Below, piece by piece: positions 18,457-27,077 of a stretch of 64,000 nt of DNA (position 1 is the first letter of the stretch; the number at the start of each line of letters is the position of its first letter). Both the position numbers and the translations under genes were made by a program. Source of the stretch: Jejuia sp. UBA6058 (GTDB lineage: Bacteria; Bacteroidota; Bacteroidia; Flavobacteriales; Flavobacteriaceae); NCBI GenBank assembly GCA_002428965.1, contig DIYI01000007.1:37461-101460 (forward strand), in the 5' to 3' direction. Below the pieces are notes generated by a model that searched no databases, was not told where the DNA came from, and saw only the letters and a program-made list of their open reading frames with translations.

Positions 18457-18522
18457 AAACTTACGAATAGTTAGTAAGGCGAAAATAATCAATTTTTAAT
18501 AGATAGAATAGGGTTTGTAAGA

Positions 18523-18555
18523 TTGACTATAACCCCTAAGAATTTATTACATTTG
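18523..18555 (+). promoter_or_regulatory. Bacteroidota-type promoter for the 7TM-HD gene
   Basis: TTG at 18523-18525, a 22-base spacer, then TACATTTG at 18548-18555. This matches the flavobacterial housekeeping pattern TTG-N(17-23)-TAnnTTTG and ends 19 bases before the start codon. Confidence 0.55.
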
Positions 18556-18574
18556 AAAATATTACCTTCTTTAT

Positions 18575-20623
18575 ATGAAAGATTTTATAAATAAGCTTTA
18601 CCGAAATCATGCATTGATCTATAAAGTCTTATTATTTATATCTACCACATTTCTTATAGTATATTTATTTCCGAAAAGTGGCAAATTTAAATACAACTTT
18701 GAAAGGGGAAAACCTTGGCAATCTGAAAATCTATTAGCTCCTTTTGATTTTGCGATAAAAAAATCAGATGAAGAAATTTCCATTGAAAAGCAAGCGATTG
18801 CAGAACAAGCGCCATTGTACTTTAATATAGATGAAACGGTTAAATTAAAAGTACTTAGAGCATACGATACTAAATTTTCTTCTGTATTTAATGATTCCAT
18901 TTCTCAGGTTAAAAAGAATAGCTTAAAAACAAAAGGAAGGGAAATACTAAATAGTCTTTATGATTTTGGCGTTTTAGTTGATGATTATGCCTTTGGTGAA
19001 CGTAGATTAGTGGAGACACTTAGTGGAAATGTAAAGAAACAAAATACCACTTATGGCAATTTAGTTGAGCAGGAAGAAGTAAAGTCAATTATTGAAAAGA
19101 AATTTATTAATGCTGGACTGGAAGAATATACAAATAGTTTTACATCACTTTTTTTCGATATTGTAGAACCCAATGTGTCATATAATAAATCTTTAACGGA
19201 CAAAGTAATTAATGATGAATTAGGCAAAATCTCTTATACACGAGGTAGTGTTGAAAAGGGAACCTTAATTATTTCAAAGGGAGAAGTTGTTGAAGGTGAT
19301 AAGTTTCAAAAATTGAAATCACTGCAATCTGAGTATGAATCGCAAGTTTGGAATGAGTCTAATTACAACTGGATTTTATTTGCATATACCTTGTTGGTGG
19401 CATTGGCCCTTTTAATGCTATTGTTATTTCTTAGAAAGTATAGAATTGAAGTTTTTGAGAATAATACGAAGGTTACATTTATATTTTTTAACATTTTATT
19501 CATGGTTTTTATTACCACTTTGGTGGTGAATTACAATTCAGAATATTTATATGTTGTGCCCCTATGCGTCTTACCTCTAGTACTTAAGGCATTTTTTGAT
19601 GCTAGACTAGGCATGTTCACCCATGTAATTACCGTATTATTATTAGGTTCTATTGTGCCAAATAGTTACGAATATATGTTTTTGCAAATTCTTGCTGGAA
19701 TTGTAACCATTTTAACAGTTTCGGAACTTTATAAACGGGCTAATTTATTTATTTCTGTAGGCCAAATTACTTTGATTTATATTGTTGCGTATTTTGCCTT
19801 TTTTGTAATTCATGAAGGGAGCATTGAAACGATTGATTGGACTACCTTTTTGCTCTTTATACTGTGTGGGCTGGCAACACTTTTCGTGCAACCGTTAATT
19901 TATGCTTATGAAAAATTATTCGGATTAGTGTCGGATGTGTCGCTACTGGAATTATCAGATACAAATACAAAACTTTTAAAAGAATTGGCAAACACATCAC
20001 CTGGAACATTTCATCACGCTCTAAACGTGGCAAATCTGGCTGAAGCTTCTGCAAACGAAATTGGAGCAAACGCCATGTTGGTTAGAGTAGGAGCATTGTA
20101 TCATGATATTGGCAAGATGGTAAACGCTAACTATTTTACCGAAAATCAATCTACAGGTATTAATCCGCATGATGATTTATCGCCTAGAGAAAGTGCAAGA
20201 ATCATTACAGACCATGTAATTAATGGTATTGAAATAGCTAAAAAGAATAATTTACCAGATAGAGTAATCGACTTTATAAGAACCCATCATGGAACGAGTG
20301 TTGTATACTATTTTTACAGAAAAGCGAAAGAGATGGATGAGGAAATAAATCCGGATTTATTTAGATATCCTGGGCCCAAGCCATTTAGTAAAGAAACAGC
20401 AATATTAATGATGTGTGATAGTGTAGAGGCAGCTTCTAAAAGTTTGAAAGATCCTACATCAACTAAAATTGATAGTTTTGTTGAAAATATTATCAATAAA
20501 CAAATTGATGAAGAGCAATTTTTGAATGCAAATATCACCTTCAAAGAAATTCAATCTATTAAAAAAGTGCTAAAGCACAAGCTTGCAAATATTTATCATT
20601 TACGTATAGAATATCCTGAATAA
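18575..20623 (+). CDS. 7TM-HD domain membrane phosphodiesterase (PgpH-like)
   Basis: A 682-residue membrane protein. A first helix near residues 15-33 is followed by a large extracytoplasmic domain (about 35-260, 7TMR-HDED type), then about seven membrane helices (265-445). The C-terminal HD domain carries GTFHHALNVANLAE, LYHDIGKM, IITDHVINGIE and RTHHGT. In Firmicutes the same architecture (PgpH) hydrolyses cyclic di-AMP to pApA, and I infer this activity here. Whether this genome also carries a DisA/CdaA cyclase cannot be seen in the window. The gene is monocistronic, divergent from thiolase, has its own promoter, and precedes the tRNA cluster. Confidence 0.92.
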   Translation: MKDFINKLYRNHALIYKVLLFISTTFLIVYLFPKSGKFKYNFERGKPWQSENLLAPFDFAIKKSDEEISIEKQAIAEQAPLYFNIDETVKLKVLRAYDTKFSSVFNDSISQVKKNSLKTKGREILNSLYDFGVLVDDYAFGERRLVETLSGNVKKQNTTYGNLVEQEEVKSIIEKKFINAGLEEYTNSFTSLFFDIVEPNVSYNKSLTDKVINDELGKISYTRGSVEKGTLIISKGEVVEGDKFQKLKSLQSEYESQVWNESNYNWILFAYTLLVALALLMLLLFLRKYRIEVFENNTKVTFIFFNILFMVFITTLVVNYNSEYLYVVPLCVLPLVLKAFFDARLGMFTHVITVLLLGSIVPNSYEYMFLQILAGIVTILTVSELYKRANLFISVGQITLIYIVAYFAFFVIHEGSIETIDWTTFLLFILCGLATLFVQPLIYAYEKLFGLVSDVSLLELSDTNTKLLKELANTSPGTFHHALNVANLAEASANEIGANAMLVRVGALYHDIGKMVNANYFTENQSTGINPHDDLSPRESARIITDHVINGIEIAKKNNLPDRVIDFIRTHHGTSVVYYFYRKAKEMDEEINPDLFRYPGPKPFSKETAILMMCDSVEAASKSLKDPTSTKIDSFVENIINKQIDEEQFLNANITFKEIQSIKKVLKHKLANIYHLRIEYPE

Positions 20624-20648
20624 TTTTTCTAAAAAACCGAGTAAATAG

Positions 20649-20679
20649 TTGCGTTGTTATAATGTTTAAATTACATTTG
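20649..20679 (+). promoter_or_regulatory. Promoter of the tRNA-Ser/tRNA-Pro unit
   Basis: TTG at 20649-20651, a 20-base spacer and TACATTTG at 20672-20679. This is a full match to the Bacteroidota TTG-N20-TAnnTTTG consensus, placed 39 bases before the first tRNA. Confidence 0.7.
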
Positions 20680-20718
20680 CATCCGCAATTTCTATTGCAA
20701 AAGTTCTTAAAGAATTTA

Positions 20719-20802
20719 GGAGAGGTGCCAGAGTGGTAATGGAGCAGATTGCTAATCTGTCAACGCGTAAGTGTTGCCCGGGTTCGAATCCCGGTCTCTC
20801 CG
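20719..20802 (+). tRNA. tRNA-Ser (anticodon GCT)
   Basis: An 84-base class II tRNA. The acceptor stem GGAGAGG pairs with TCTCTCC (one G-T pair) and the discriminator is G. The anticodon loop TTGCTAA gives GCT, reading AGC/AGT serine codons. A long variable arm (about 20761-20776) confirms the serine type, and the T-loop GGTTCGAATCC is standard. The 3' CCA is not encoded. Confidence 0.96.
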
Positions 20803-20819
20803 CAATTTGATAACCAATT

Positions 20820-20894
20820 CGGGGTGTAGCGTAGCCCGGTTATCGCGCCGCGTTTGGGACGCGGAGGTCGCAGGTTCGAATCCTGCCACCCCGA
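20820..20894 (+). tRNA. tRNA-Pro (anticodon TGG)
   Basis: A 75-base tRNA. The acceptor stem CGGGGTG pairs with CACCCCG and the discriminator is A. The anticodon stem CCGCG/CGCGG encloses the loop TTTGGGA, giving TGG, which reads CCA/CCG proline codons and others by wobble. It lies 17 bases after tRNA-Ser and just before a terminator, so both come from one transcript. CCA is not encoded. Confidence 0.96.
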
Positions 20895-20896
20895 CA

Positions 20897-20934
20897 AAAA
20901 AAGCCTTGAAATTTTATTTTCAAGGCTTTTTTAT
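20897..20934 (+). terminator. Intrinsic terminator of the tRNA unit
   Basis: The stem AAAGCCTTGAAA/TTTCAAGGCTTT with a short T-rich loop is followed by a T run. It could also serve the convergent gene on the minus strand. Confidence 0.85.
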
Positions 20935-20949
20935 TATGAGATAATTTTT

Positions 20950-21276
20950 TTACTGATTTTGGTACTGCTCCATCATTTCTTGAGATTGTCTCATTAACTC
21001 GTCCCATCCAATAGTTGAAATCCTATAAATAGTATAAATTAAATATAATACATTGATGATCAATATAACTAGCGCTAATATTTTGGCTGTATTCATCGAT
21101 TTAACACTTTCTGGAATATAATTATCAGGGTTAAGTTGCACTGTTTTTAGCTTACTTTGAGCAATAAAAAATGCTATTGCCGCTGGAATTAGACCAAAGC
21201 CACCTATACAGCAGCATAAAAGACCAACTATAGCCAATACATATACAATTGTTGCGTTGAGTTTTTGTTGTTCCAT
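20950..21276 (-). CDS. Small membrane protein with CCC motif
   Basis: A 108-residue protein with two membrane helices (about 9-38 and 63-87). The first helix contains LLCCCIGGFGLIPAAIAFF, the three-cysteine motif that names the 'CCC motif membrane protein' family of Bacteroidota. A cytoplasmic or periplasmic tail ends in MMEQYQNQ. The function is unknown. It starts 14 bases after the stop of the DUF2752 gene and is probably co-transcribed with it; this pairing is common in the family, and both are small membrane proteins with clustered cysteines. Confidence 0.85.
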   Translation of the reverse strand: MEQQKLNATIVYVLAIVGLLCCCIGGFGLIPAAIAFFIAQSKLKTVQLNPDNYIPESVKSMNTAKILALVILIINVLYLIYTIYRISTIGWDELMRQSQEMMEQYQNQ

Positions 21277-21290
21277 AAATTGAGTTTTAT

Positions 21291-21638
21291 TTAATTTAAA
21301 ATTTTGAGAGCGTAATTCCCTATAATTATTGATACAGTTATAACGCCTAAAATCGTAATAATTTTATTTGAAAGTTTAAATGGTTTAACCGAATTAAAAA
21401 TAATAACCATTAAAAGTAAGATTAAAGAGTAAATAGCCGGATACATTTTAAAGGCTGCAATAAACTCACCTTGAATTAATAAAGATATACTGCGTTGTAA
21501 ACCGCACCCCATACATTCAATACCAAAAAGCTTCTTGTTAAGGCAAGGTAACATATAGTCTTCAGGATTTGAAAAAAGTAACATGTGGTTTATCAAGTAT
21601 TGGATAAATATAGTAAAAATGATATTTACAAAGTTCAT
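21291..21638 (-). CDS. DUF2752 membrane protein
   Basis: A 115-residue protein with about three membrane helices. The DUF2752 signature is clear: a cysteine in DYMLPCLNK, then ECMGCGLQRSISLL with an invariant CxxCG and Arg, then an amphipathic helix. The family function is unknown; the cysteines suggest metal or heme binding, or a redox role. The ATG at 21638 is used here, although the Met at codon 19 is also possible. Confidence 0.85.
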   Translation of the reverse strand: MNFVNIIFTIFIQYLINHMLLFSNPEDYMLPCLNKKLFGIECMGCGLQRSISLLIQGEFIAAFKMYPAIYSLILLLMVIIFNSVKPFKLSNKIITILGVITVSIIIGNYALKILN

Positions 21639-21690
21639 TCATATTAAGTAAATCAGTATAATTGTAATATTGTTATTATAGGAACAATTT

Positions 21691-21873
21691 ATGAAGTATT
21701 TAAATTATGTTTTATTGATTATAGGCGCTTTGGTTGCACTTTATGCCAAAGCCGGTGAAAATCAAAATCAATACCTTCTTATTATTGGTATAGTGGTTCT
21801 TATGGTTGGTGTTTATAGAATAGCTAGATCTATACCTAGTAGAAATTCTGATGATGAGAATACATCAAATTAA
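21691..21873 (+). CDS. Small two-helix membrane protein
   Basis: A 60-residue protein with two hydrophobic helices (about 3-20 and 27-45) separated by AKAGENQNQ, and a short polar tail. The pattern resembles small conserved flavobacterial membrane proteins that precede the Smr-domain gene. The next gene begins 5 bases later, so they are likely co-expressed. No function can be assigned. Confidence 0.75.
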   Translation: MKYLNYVLLIIGALVALYAKAGENQNQYLLIIGIVVLMVGVYRIARSIPSRNSDDENTSN

Positions 21874-21878
21874 GATAC

Positions 21879-22436
21879 ATGCGGTTTAAAGTAGGAGATA
21901 GAGTTACTGTCTTAGATGATGATATTTCTGGAGTAGTACATAAAGTGTTAAAAAATGAAGTTGTTATCCAAACTGAAGATGGATTCTTGTTGAGCTTTGA
22001 CGCTTCTGAATTACTAATTAATCCTAATAATGATGTTATGGCACGTAATATACAGAACGTATCAAAAATGGCTAATTTCATTGAGGGAAAAGAGCGTAAG
22101 TCGTCAATTACTAAAAAGAAAACAACTAAAAAGGATAGAGCTCAACCTGCTATGGAAGTAGATTTACATATCCATCAATTGGTGAATTCTTCAAAGGGAA
22201 TGACCAACTATGATATGCTAAACTTACAACTATCAACTGCGAAGCGAAAGTTAGAATTTGCTATTGCGAAACGTATTCAGCGCATAGTTTTTATACATGG
22301 TGTTGGAGAAGGCGTGCTTAAATTAGAATTGGAGACTCTTTTTAGGAGATACGACAATATAAAATATTACGACGCCAGTTACCAGAAATATGGTTTAGGT
22401 GCTACTGAAGTTTACATTTATCAAAACAGAATTTAA
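21879..22436 (+). CDS. Smr (MutS2 C-terminal) domain protein
   Basis: A 185-residue protein. Residues 1-50 form a small beta-barrel-like segment (FKVGDRVTVLDDDISGVVHKV). A basic linker (about 70-88, KKKTTKKDR) leads to an Smr domain at 90-185. The Smr hallmarks VDLHIHQL and VFIHGVGEGVLKLEL are present; this domain is a nicking endonuclease or RNA-cleaving fold in MutS2 and related proteins. The DLHxH and HGxGxG motifs are intact, so nuclease activity is possible. The stop overlaps the stop of the convergent lipoprotein gene by 4 bases (TTAA). Confidence 0.9.
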   Translation: MRFKVGDRVTVLDDDISGVVHKVLKNEVVIQTEDGFLLSFDASELLINPNNDVMARNIQNVSKMANFIEGKERKSSITKKKTTKKDRAQPAMEVDLHIHQLVNSSKGMTNYDMLNLQLSTAKRKLEFAIAKRIQRIVFIHGVGEGVLKLELETLFRRYDNIKYYDASYQKYGLGATEVYIYQNRI

Positions 22437-23362
22437 GGAAAGTCTGGAGTGACAGGTCTTGTGCCTGATAGTTGTGAAGGTCCTGTTAGAGTACCAAAAT
22501 CAAATATATCTTGTGATAGGAAGCTAATATCGATCTCTTCAACTACTAACCGCACTGTATAAGATTGCGAAATGGAATGTTCGCGATAAGCAACAGCAGG
22601 TACCGTATTGGCAACATTTTCATTTAAATAATCTGCAATTCCTAAAACACTATTCGTGATATCATCCAGAGGATTTTCATTTTGCTCGTCATTTTCCTCA
22701 TCTCTTGTAAGTACTCCATCACCATCGTCATCGCTATCAAGGTAGTCAGGAATTGAATCTGGATTCATTAATATCGCGTCACTATTTTGTGCGTCAGATG
22801 GATCTCCATCCCCATCAGGATCGGGATTTTCATTTATGGTTAGTACATTATCCCCATCATCATCGGCATCTAAGTAATCTGGAATACCATCACCATCAGT
22901 ATCCTGTGCATCACTAAAGTCTCCATCTCCATTTGGATCTGGGTTTTCAAACTCTGCAGGAATACCGTCATTATCGTCTTCTACAAGAGTTCTAGTAATG
23001 GTTATTACCACTGCATCAGATTCGTCTAAAGTAATATTTAGATTGGCTGGCGGTAAATTGTTACAGAATAATTCAGCGTCAGGTGGTAAGTTAGATCTGT
23101 TATATGTTCTATATGTGAAATTGCCCTCTCTTTCAATAGTCGTTTCATCAGATTCAAATATATCCGCAATTGTAAAATTATCTATAGCTACCGTTACAGT
23201 TTCAGTAGGGTCTTCCTTTGTTTTAAAAAATAAAATATCAGATTCTCCGCACGATCTAAAAGTATCTTCAAAATCAAACTCAAAGTCTATAACATCTCCA
23301 TCATTACAGGAGCTAGTAAAAAATATACAACCAAGTAGTACTATTAAACAAAAACGTTTCAT
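22433..23362 (-). CDS. Lipoprotein with acidic thrombospondin type 3-like (Ca-binding) repeats
   Basis: A 309-residue protein. From the ATG at 23362 a lipoprotein signal runs to the lipobox cysteine in FFTSSCND. The middle (about residues 115-225) contains several Asp-rich repeats of the DxDGDGxPDYLDxDDDGD type, the calcium-binding pattern of thrombospondin type 3 and related repeats. The C-terminal 80 residues have no such motif. FKBP-type lipoproteins and surface proteins of flavobacteria use the same repeats, but no catalytic domain is visible. A cell-envelope calcium-stabilised role is inference. The gene is divergent from cysteine desulfurase. Confidence 0.8.
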   Translation of the reverse strand: MKRFCLIVLLGCIFFTSSCNDGDVIDFEFDFEDTFRSCGESDILFFKTKEDPTETVTVAIDNFTIADIFESDETTIEREGNFTYRTYNRSNLPPDAELFCNNLPPANLNITLDESDAVVITITRTLVEDDNDGIPAEFENPDPNGDGDFSDAQDTDGDGIPDYLDADDDGDNVLTINENPDPDGDGDPSDAQNSDAILMNPDSIPDYLDSDDDGDGVLTRDEENDEQNENPLDDITNSVLGIADYLNENVANTVPAVAYREHSISQSYTVRLVVEEIDISFLSQDIFDFGTLTGPSQLSGTRPVTPDFP

Positions 23363-23458
23363 TGCATTTATTTTAGGCAAAAATAACAGAATTGCATTTA
23401 TAACGTTGCTTCAGAAGAATAATTTTATTTGAAGTATTTTTGTGAAAATTTTTCCATT

Positions 23459-24598
23459 ATGAAAGCGGTGTATTTTGATAATGCAGCATCAACTAAAATG
23501 CGCGATGAAGTGATTTCTGTAATAACAGAAACTATGAAAAGCAACTATGGGAATCCATCATCATCATATAACATTGGTAGAGCTTCAAAGTCTTTAATTG
23601 AAACTGCAAGAAAAGCTATTGCTAGTTTATTAAATGTTTCTGCAAGTGAAATAATTTTTACTTCTGGCGGTACAGAAGCTGATAATTTAGTACTAAGAAG
23701 TGCTGTTCGAGACTTAGGCGTAAAATATATTATAACTACCAAGATTGAGCATCACGCCGTACTTCATGCCGTACAAGAACTTGAAAAAGAGTATGGTACA
23801 GAAATTATATATTTAAGTTTAGATCATTTAGGAAGAATTGATTTAGAAGAATTAGAATCTCATTTGAACTCCAAAGCCAATGCTCTTGTAAGTTTAATGC
23901 ATGTAAACAACGAAATTGGTAATATTTTAGATATAAAGAAAGTTGGCCAATTGTGTAGAGCTTATAAGGCTTTATTTCACACCGATGCAGTACAGTCTAT
24001 TGGACATTACAGGATAGATTTGCAGGATATAAATGTTGATTTTTTGGCAGCTAGTGCACACAAATTTCATGGACCTAAAGGTGTTGGATTCGCTTTTGTT
24101 AGAAAAAACAGAAATGTAAAACCCCTAATATTTGGGGGAAAACAGGAACGAGGACTTAGAGCCGGAACAGAGAGTGTTCATAATATCGTAGGAATGGAAA
24201 AAGCCATGATTTTGGCATACGACAACCTTGAAGATGAAATAGCTTACATAAAAGATTTAAAGTTATATTTTATCAATCAATTAAAATCGAAAATTCCTAA
24301 TGTTGCGTTTAATGGTCTATCAGAAGATTTAGAGGGCAGTACATACACTCTATTCAATGTTAGGTTACCAATAGCAGCTAGTAAGTCGGCAATGTTTTTA
24401 TTTCAGTTAGATTTAAAAGGAATTGCTTGCTCAAAGGGAAGTGCGTGTCAAAGCGGAAGCAATCAAAAGTCTCATGTTTTGACAGAAATTCTGAATCATG
24501 ACGATTTAGAAAAACCTTCAGTACGGTTTTCATTCAGTAAATACAATACCAAGCAAGAAGTGGATTATGTAGTTGAAGCTTTAAAAGAATTGATTTAG
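23459..24598 (+). CDS. Cysteine desulfurase, NifS/IscS family
   Basis: A 379-residue PLP enzyme that removes sulfur from cysteine for Fe-S cluster or tRNA thiolation. The start at 23459 gives the family N-terminus MKAVYFDNAAST. The PLP lysine is in AASAHKFHGPKG, and the active-site cysteine is in CSKGSACQSGSNQKS on the mobile loop. Length and motifs fit the group that includes IscS and NifS. No iscU, sufA or mnmA gene adjoins it, so I do not give a specific symbol. The gene ends 4 bases before the convergent TonB-dependent receptor gene. Confidence 0.93.
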   Translation: MKAVYFDNAASTKMRDEVISVITETMKSNYGNPSSSYNIGRASKSLIETARKAIASLLNVSASEIIFTSGGTEADNLVLRSAVRDLGVKYIITTKIEHHAVLHAVQELEKEYGTEIIYLSLDHLGRIDLEELESHLNSKANALVSLMHVNNEIGNILDIKKVGQLCRAYKALFHTDAVQSIGHYRIDLQDINVDFLAASAHKFHGPKGVGFAFVRKNRNVKPLIFGGKQERGLRAGTESVHNIVGMEKAMILAYDNLEDEIAYIKDLKLYFINQLKSKIPNVAFNGLSEDLEGSTYTLFNVRLPIAASKSAMFLFQLDLKGIACSKGSACQSGSNQKSHVLTEILNHDDLEKPSVRFSFSKYNTKQEVDYVVEALKELI

Positions 24599-24602
24599 AG
24601 CA

Positions 24603-27065
24603 TTAAAACTTCATCGTAGTTCTTACATTAAAAACACGTGGTGTTAAAAAGTTAGGAATAGCATATTGGCGTTTGCTATACACATCTCTTACCCAAGTAT
24701 TGGTAATGGTGTTTTGCACATCAAAAATATTAAAGATTTCAAAGCCAAAAGACAATTCTTTGAATGGTTTTTTCCATCCGCTTTTAAATTGCTTTTTGTC
24801 ATCAACCAAAACAAATTGAAAACCAACATCGGCACGTTTGTAATCTGGTAAACGTAATTGAAAATCATAGGGATCAGCATAATTAGGAGAACCACCTGGT
24901 AATCCTGTATTATAAACAAGATTTAAGTACATTTTCATATTGGGTATATTGGGCACATAATCTTGAAACAATGCGGCAAATTTTAAGCGCTGATCGGTTG
25001 GTCTTGAGATATAACCTCGATTATCAATATTTTCCTCAGTTTTTAGATAACCAAAACTGAACCATGACTCGGTTCCAGGAACGAATTCACCGTTTAGCCG
25101 CATATCTAAGCCATATGCATAAGCCTTTGCATTGTTTTTAGCGCGATAACGAATTCTAACATTTTCTAAGGTATAAGGGTTAACATCAGTCAGGTTTTTA
25201 TAATAAATTTCAGAAGTTAGTTTAAACGGTCTATCCCACATTTTAAAGCTATAATCATTCCCTAAAACTAAATGAAACGATTTTTGAGCTTTTACATTAG
25301 GTTGTACCACCCCCATGGAATCTCGTAATTCTCTATAAAAAGGTGGTTGATAATACAATCCCGCCGCTGCACGAAAAAGCATGTCTTTCTTCCAATTTGG
25401 CTTTATCGTAAACTGGGCTCTGGGACTAAATACAGTTTGATTTGAAGATGAAATATTATCTCCTTTCACTCTCCAATTATGAACTCGTACACCAGCATTA
25501 TACCAAACATCACTATTGCCCAGTGTTGAACGCTTACTCCATTGGGCATAAGCTTGCAACCTATTTATTTGTGTGTTATTCCTTGCTCTAACATTTGTAA
25601 AAGGCTCAATAGGACCTTCATAGGCAATGTACGGTTGTTCGTTTCTAGGAACCGTTCTTGGAGGGCGAATAGAGAACCCAGCCGAATCAATTACTTCCCA
25701 TTCCACCAGGCGGTCACGAATATCTTCATTAGTATATTTTACAGACCACTCAATTCTATGGTCTTCAATTTTTAAATCACCTTTGGTTTGAATAGTAGAA
25801 ATTAAAGCATCTAAATCATTTCTTCCATGATTTAGTTGACTTCCAATGCCCTCACTAAATTCTACTTCACCTAAATTTTCATCACCAATATTACCGTTAA
25901 CTTCACCCAAACTGTATTGTGCCAAAATATCAAAATACTCTTCTTCAGTGGTATGATATGTTGAGGCTGTTAGGTTTAAGGTTAAATCATCATTTGCAAA
26001 ATAAGTGCCTTGAAACGCACCAAAATAGGTTTTGTACTCAGTTTGCTCTTGTCCTTCATAAAACACAATTAAAGCAACAGGGTCTGCCAACGTACCAAAG
26101 TTAGTTTGTCTGGTTAATGGTTCATAATCATACTTGTTCAACGAGGCATTACCTAGAAAGCTTAAATGAAATTTGTTGGTAAACTTATACGTGAAGTACC
26201 CCTGAAGATCCGCAAAAATCGGTCTAAAATTTGTTTGCGTTTGTTTCGCGTCAACAAATAAATTATTATTTCGATATCTGGCTCCGACGACACTTGTGAA
26301 TTTTGAATCTTTGCTAATATTTTCTACCGCGACGGCTGCTCCTAGTAAACTTAAATCTGCATTAACTTCAAATTTATATGGTGTTTTGTATGTGATGTCT
26401 AAAACTGAGGAAAGCTTATCACCATATTTTGCCTGAAAACCTCCAGCAGAAAAGTCTACATTTTGAACTAAATCACTATTTACAAAACTTAAGCCTTCTT
26501 GCTGTCCAGAACGCACTAAAAATGGACGATATACTTCAATTCCATTTATATAGACCAAATTTTCGTCATAATTACCACCTCTAACAGAATATTGTGTACT
26601 TAATTCGTTGTTATTGCTTACTCCTGGTAAAGTCATCAATATATTTTCAACACCAGCATTTGCTCCAGGGATTTTTCTTATCGTTTCCGGCTCCAAGGTT
26701 ACAATACCTTCTACTTCTTTTCTTCCGGCTCCAGAAATTACAACTGTTGCAATTTGTTCAATAGATGCACTCATTACCGGATTAAACTCTTCTATTACCC
26801 CATTTTTCAAATTAAATGAAACTACCACCTTCTTATGCGAAATATGGGTAAATTCTAAGGTAACATCTTGATTGGAAGGAATTTTTATAGAATAAAATCC
26901 ATTTTCGTTTGACGTTGTACCAATTTCTCCTGTTTTTATCGCAACATTAGTAATAGGATCGTTGTTCTTGTCTAAAATTACTCCATTAACCGTAGCTGCT
27001 TGCGAAAATATGTTTCCTGAGATGAAACAACTGAAAAGTAAAATGAGTAAGGGATGCGTTTTCAA
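24603..27065 (-). CDS. TonB-dependent receptor with carboxypeptidase-regulatory-like N-domain
   Basis: An 820-residue outer-membrane protein. A signal peptide (1-22) precedes a CarboxypepD_reg-like beta domain (about 24-95, GVILDKNNDPITNVAIKT). A plug domain (about 115-220) follows with SVRGGNYDENLVYINGIEVY, then a beta-barrel ending in RTTMKF with the terminal Phe. TonB-dependent receptors import large substrates such as siderophores, B12 or glycans. There is no SusD partner next to it, so it is not a classic polysaccharide locus. It begins 12 bases after the M23 peptidase stop, probably in one transcript with it. The substrate is unknown. Confidence 0.92.
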   Translation of the reverse strand: MKTHPLLILLFSCFISGNIFSQAATVNGVILDKNNDPITNVAIKTGEIGTTSNENGFYSIKIPSNQDVTLEFTHISHKKVVVSFNLKNGVIEEFNPVMSASIEQIATVVISGAGRKEVEGIVTLEPETIRKIPGANAGVENILMTLPGVSNNNELSTQYSVRGGNYDENLVYINGIEVYRPFLVRSGQQEGLSFVNSDLVQNVDFSAGGFQAKYGDKLSSVLDITYKTPYKFEVNADLSLLGAAVAVENISKDSKFTSVVGARYRNNNLFVDAKQTQTNFRPIFADLQGYFTYKFTNKFHLSFLGNASLNKYDYEPLTRQTNFGTLADPVALIVFYEGQEQTEYKTYFGAFQGTYFANDDLTLNLTASTYHTTEEEYFDILAQYSLGEVNGNIGDENLGEVEFSEGIGSQLNHGRNDLDALISTIQTKGDLKIEDHRIEWSVKYTNEDIRDRLVEWEVIDSAGFSIRPPRTVPRNEQPYIAYEGPIEPFTNVRARNNTQINRLQAYAQWSKRSTLGNSDVWYNAGVRVHNWRVKGDNISSSNQTVFSPRAQFTIKPNWKKDMLFRAAAGLYYQPPFYRELRDSMGVVQPNVKAQKSFHLVLGNDYSFKMWDRPFKLTSEIYYKNLTDVNPYTLENVRIRYRAKNNAKAYAYGLDMRLNGEFVPGTESWFSFGYLKTEENIDNRGYISRPTDQRLKFAALFQDYVPNIPNMKMYLNLVYNTGLPGGSPNYADPYDFQLRLPDYKRADVGFQFVLVDDKKQFKSGWKKPFKELSFGFEIFNIFDVQNTITNTWVRDVYSKRQYAIPNFLTPRVFNVRTTMKF

Positions 27066-27077
27066 AAGCGGTTTAAT

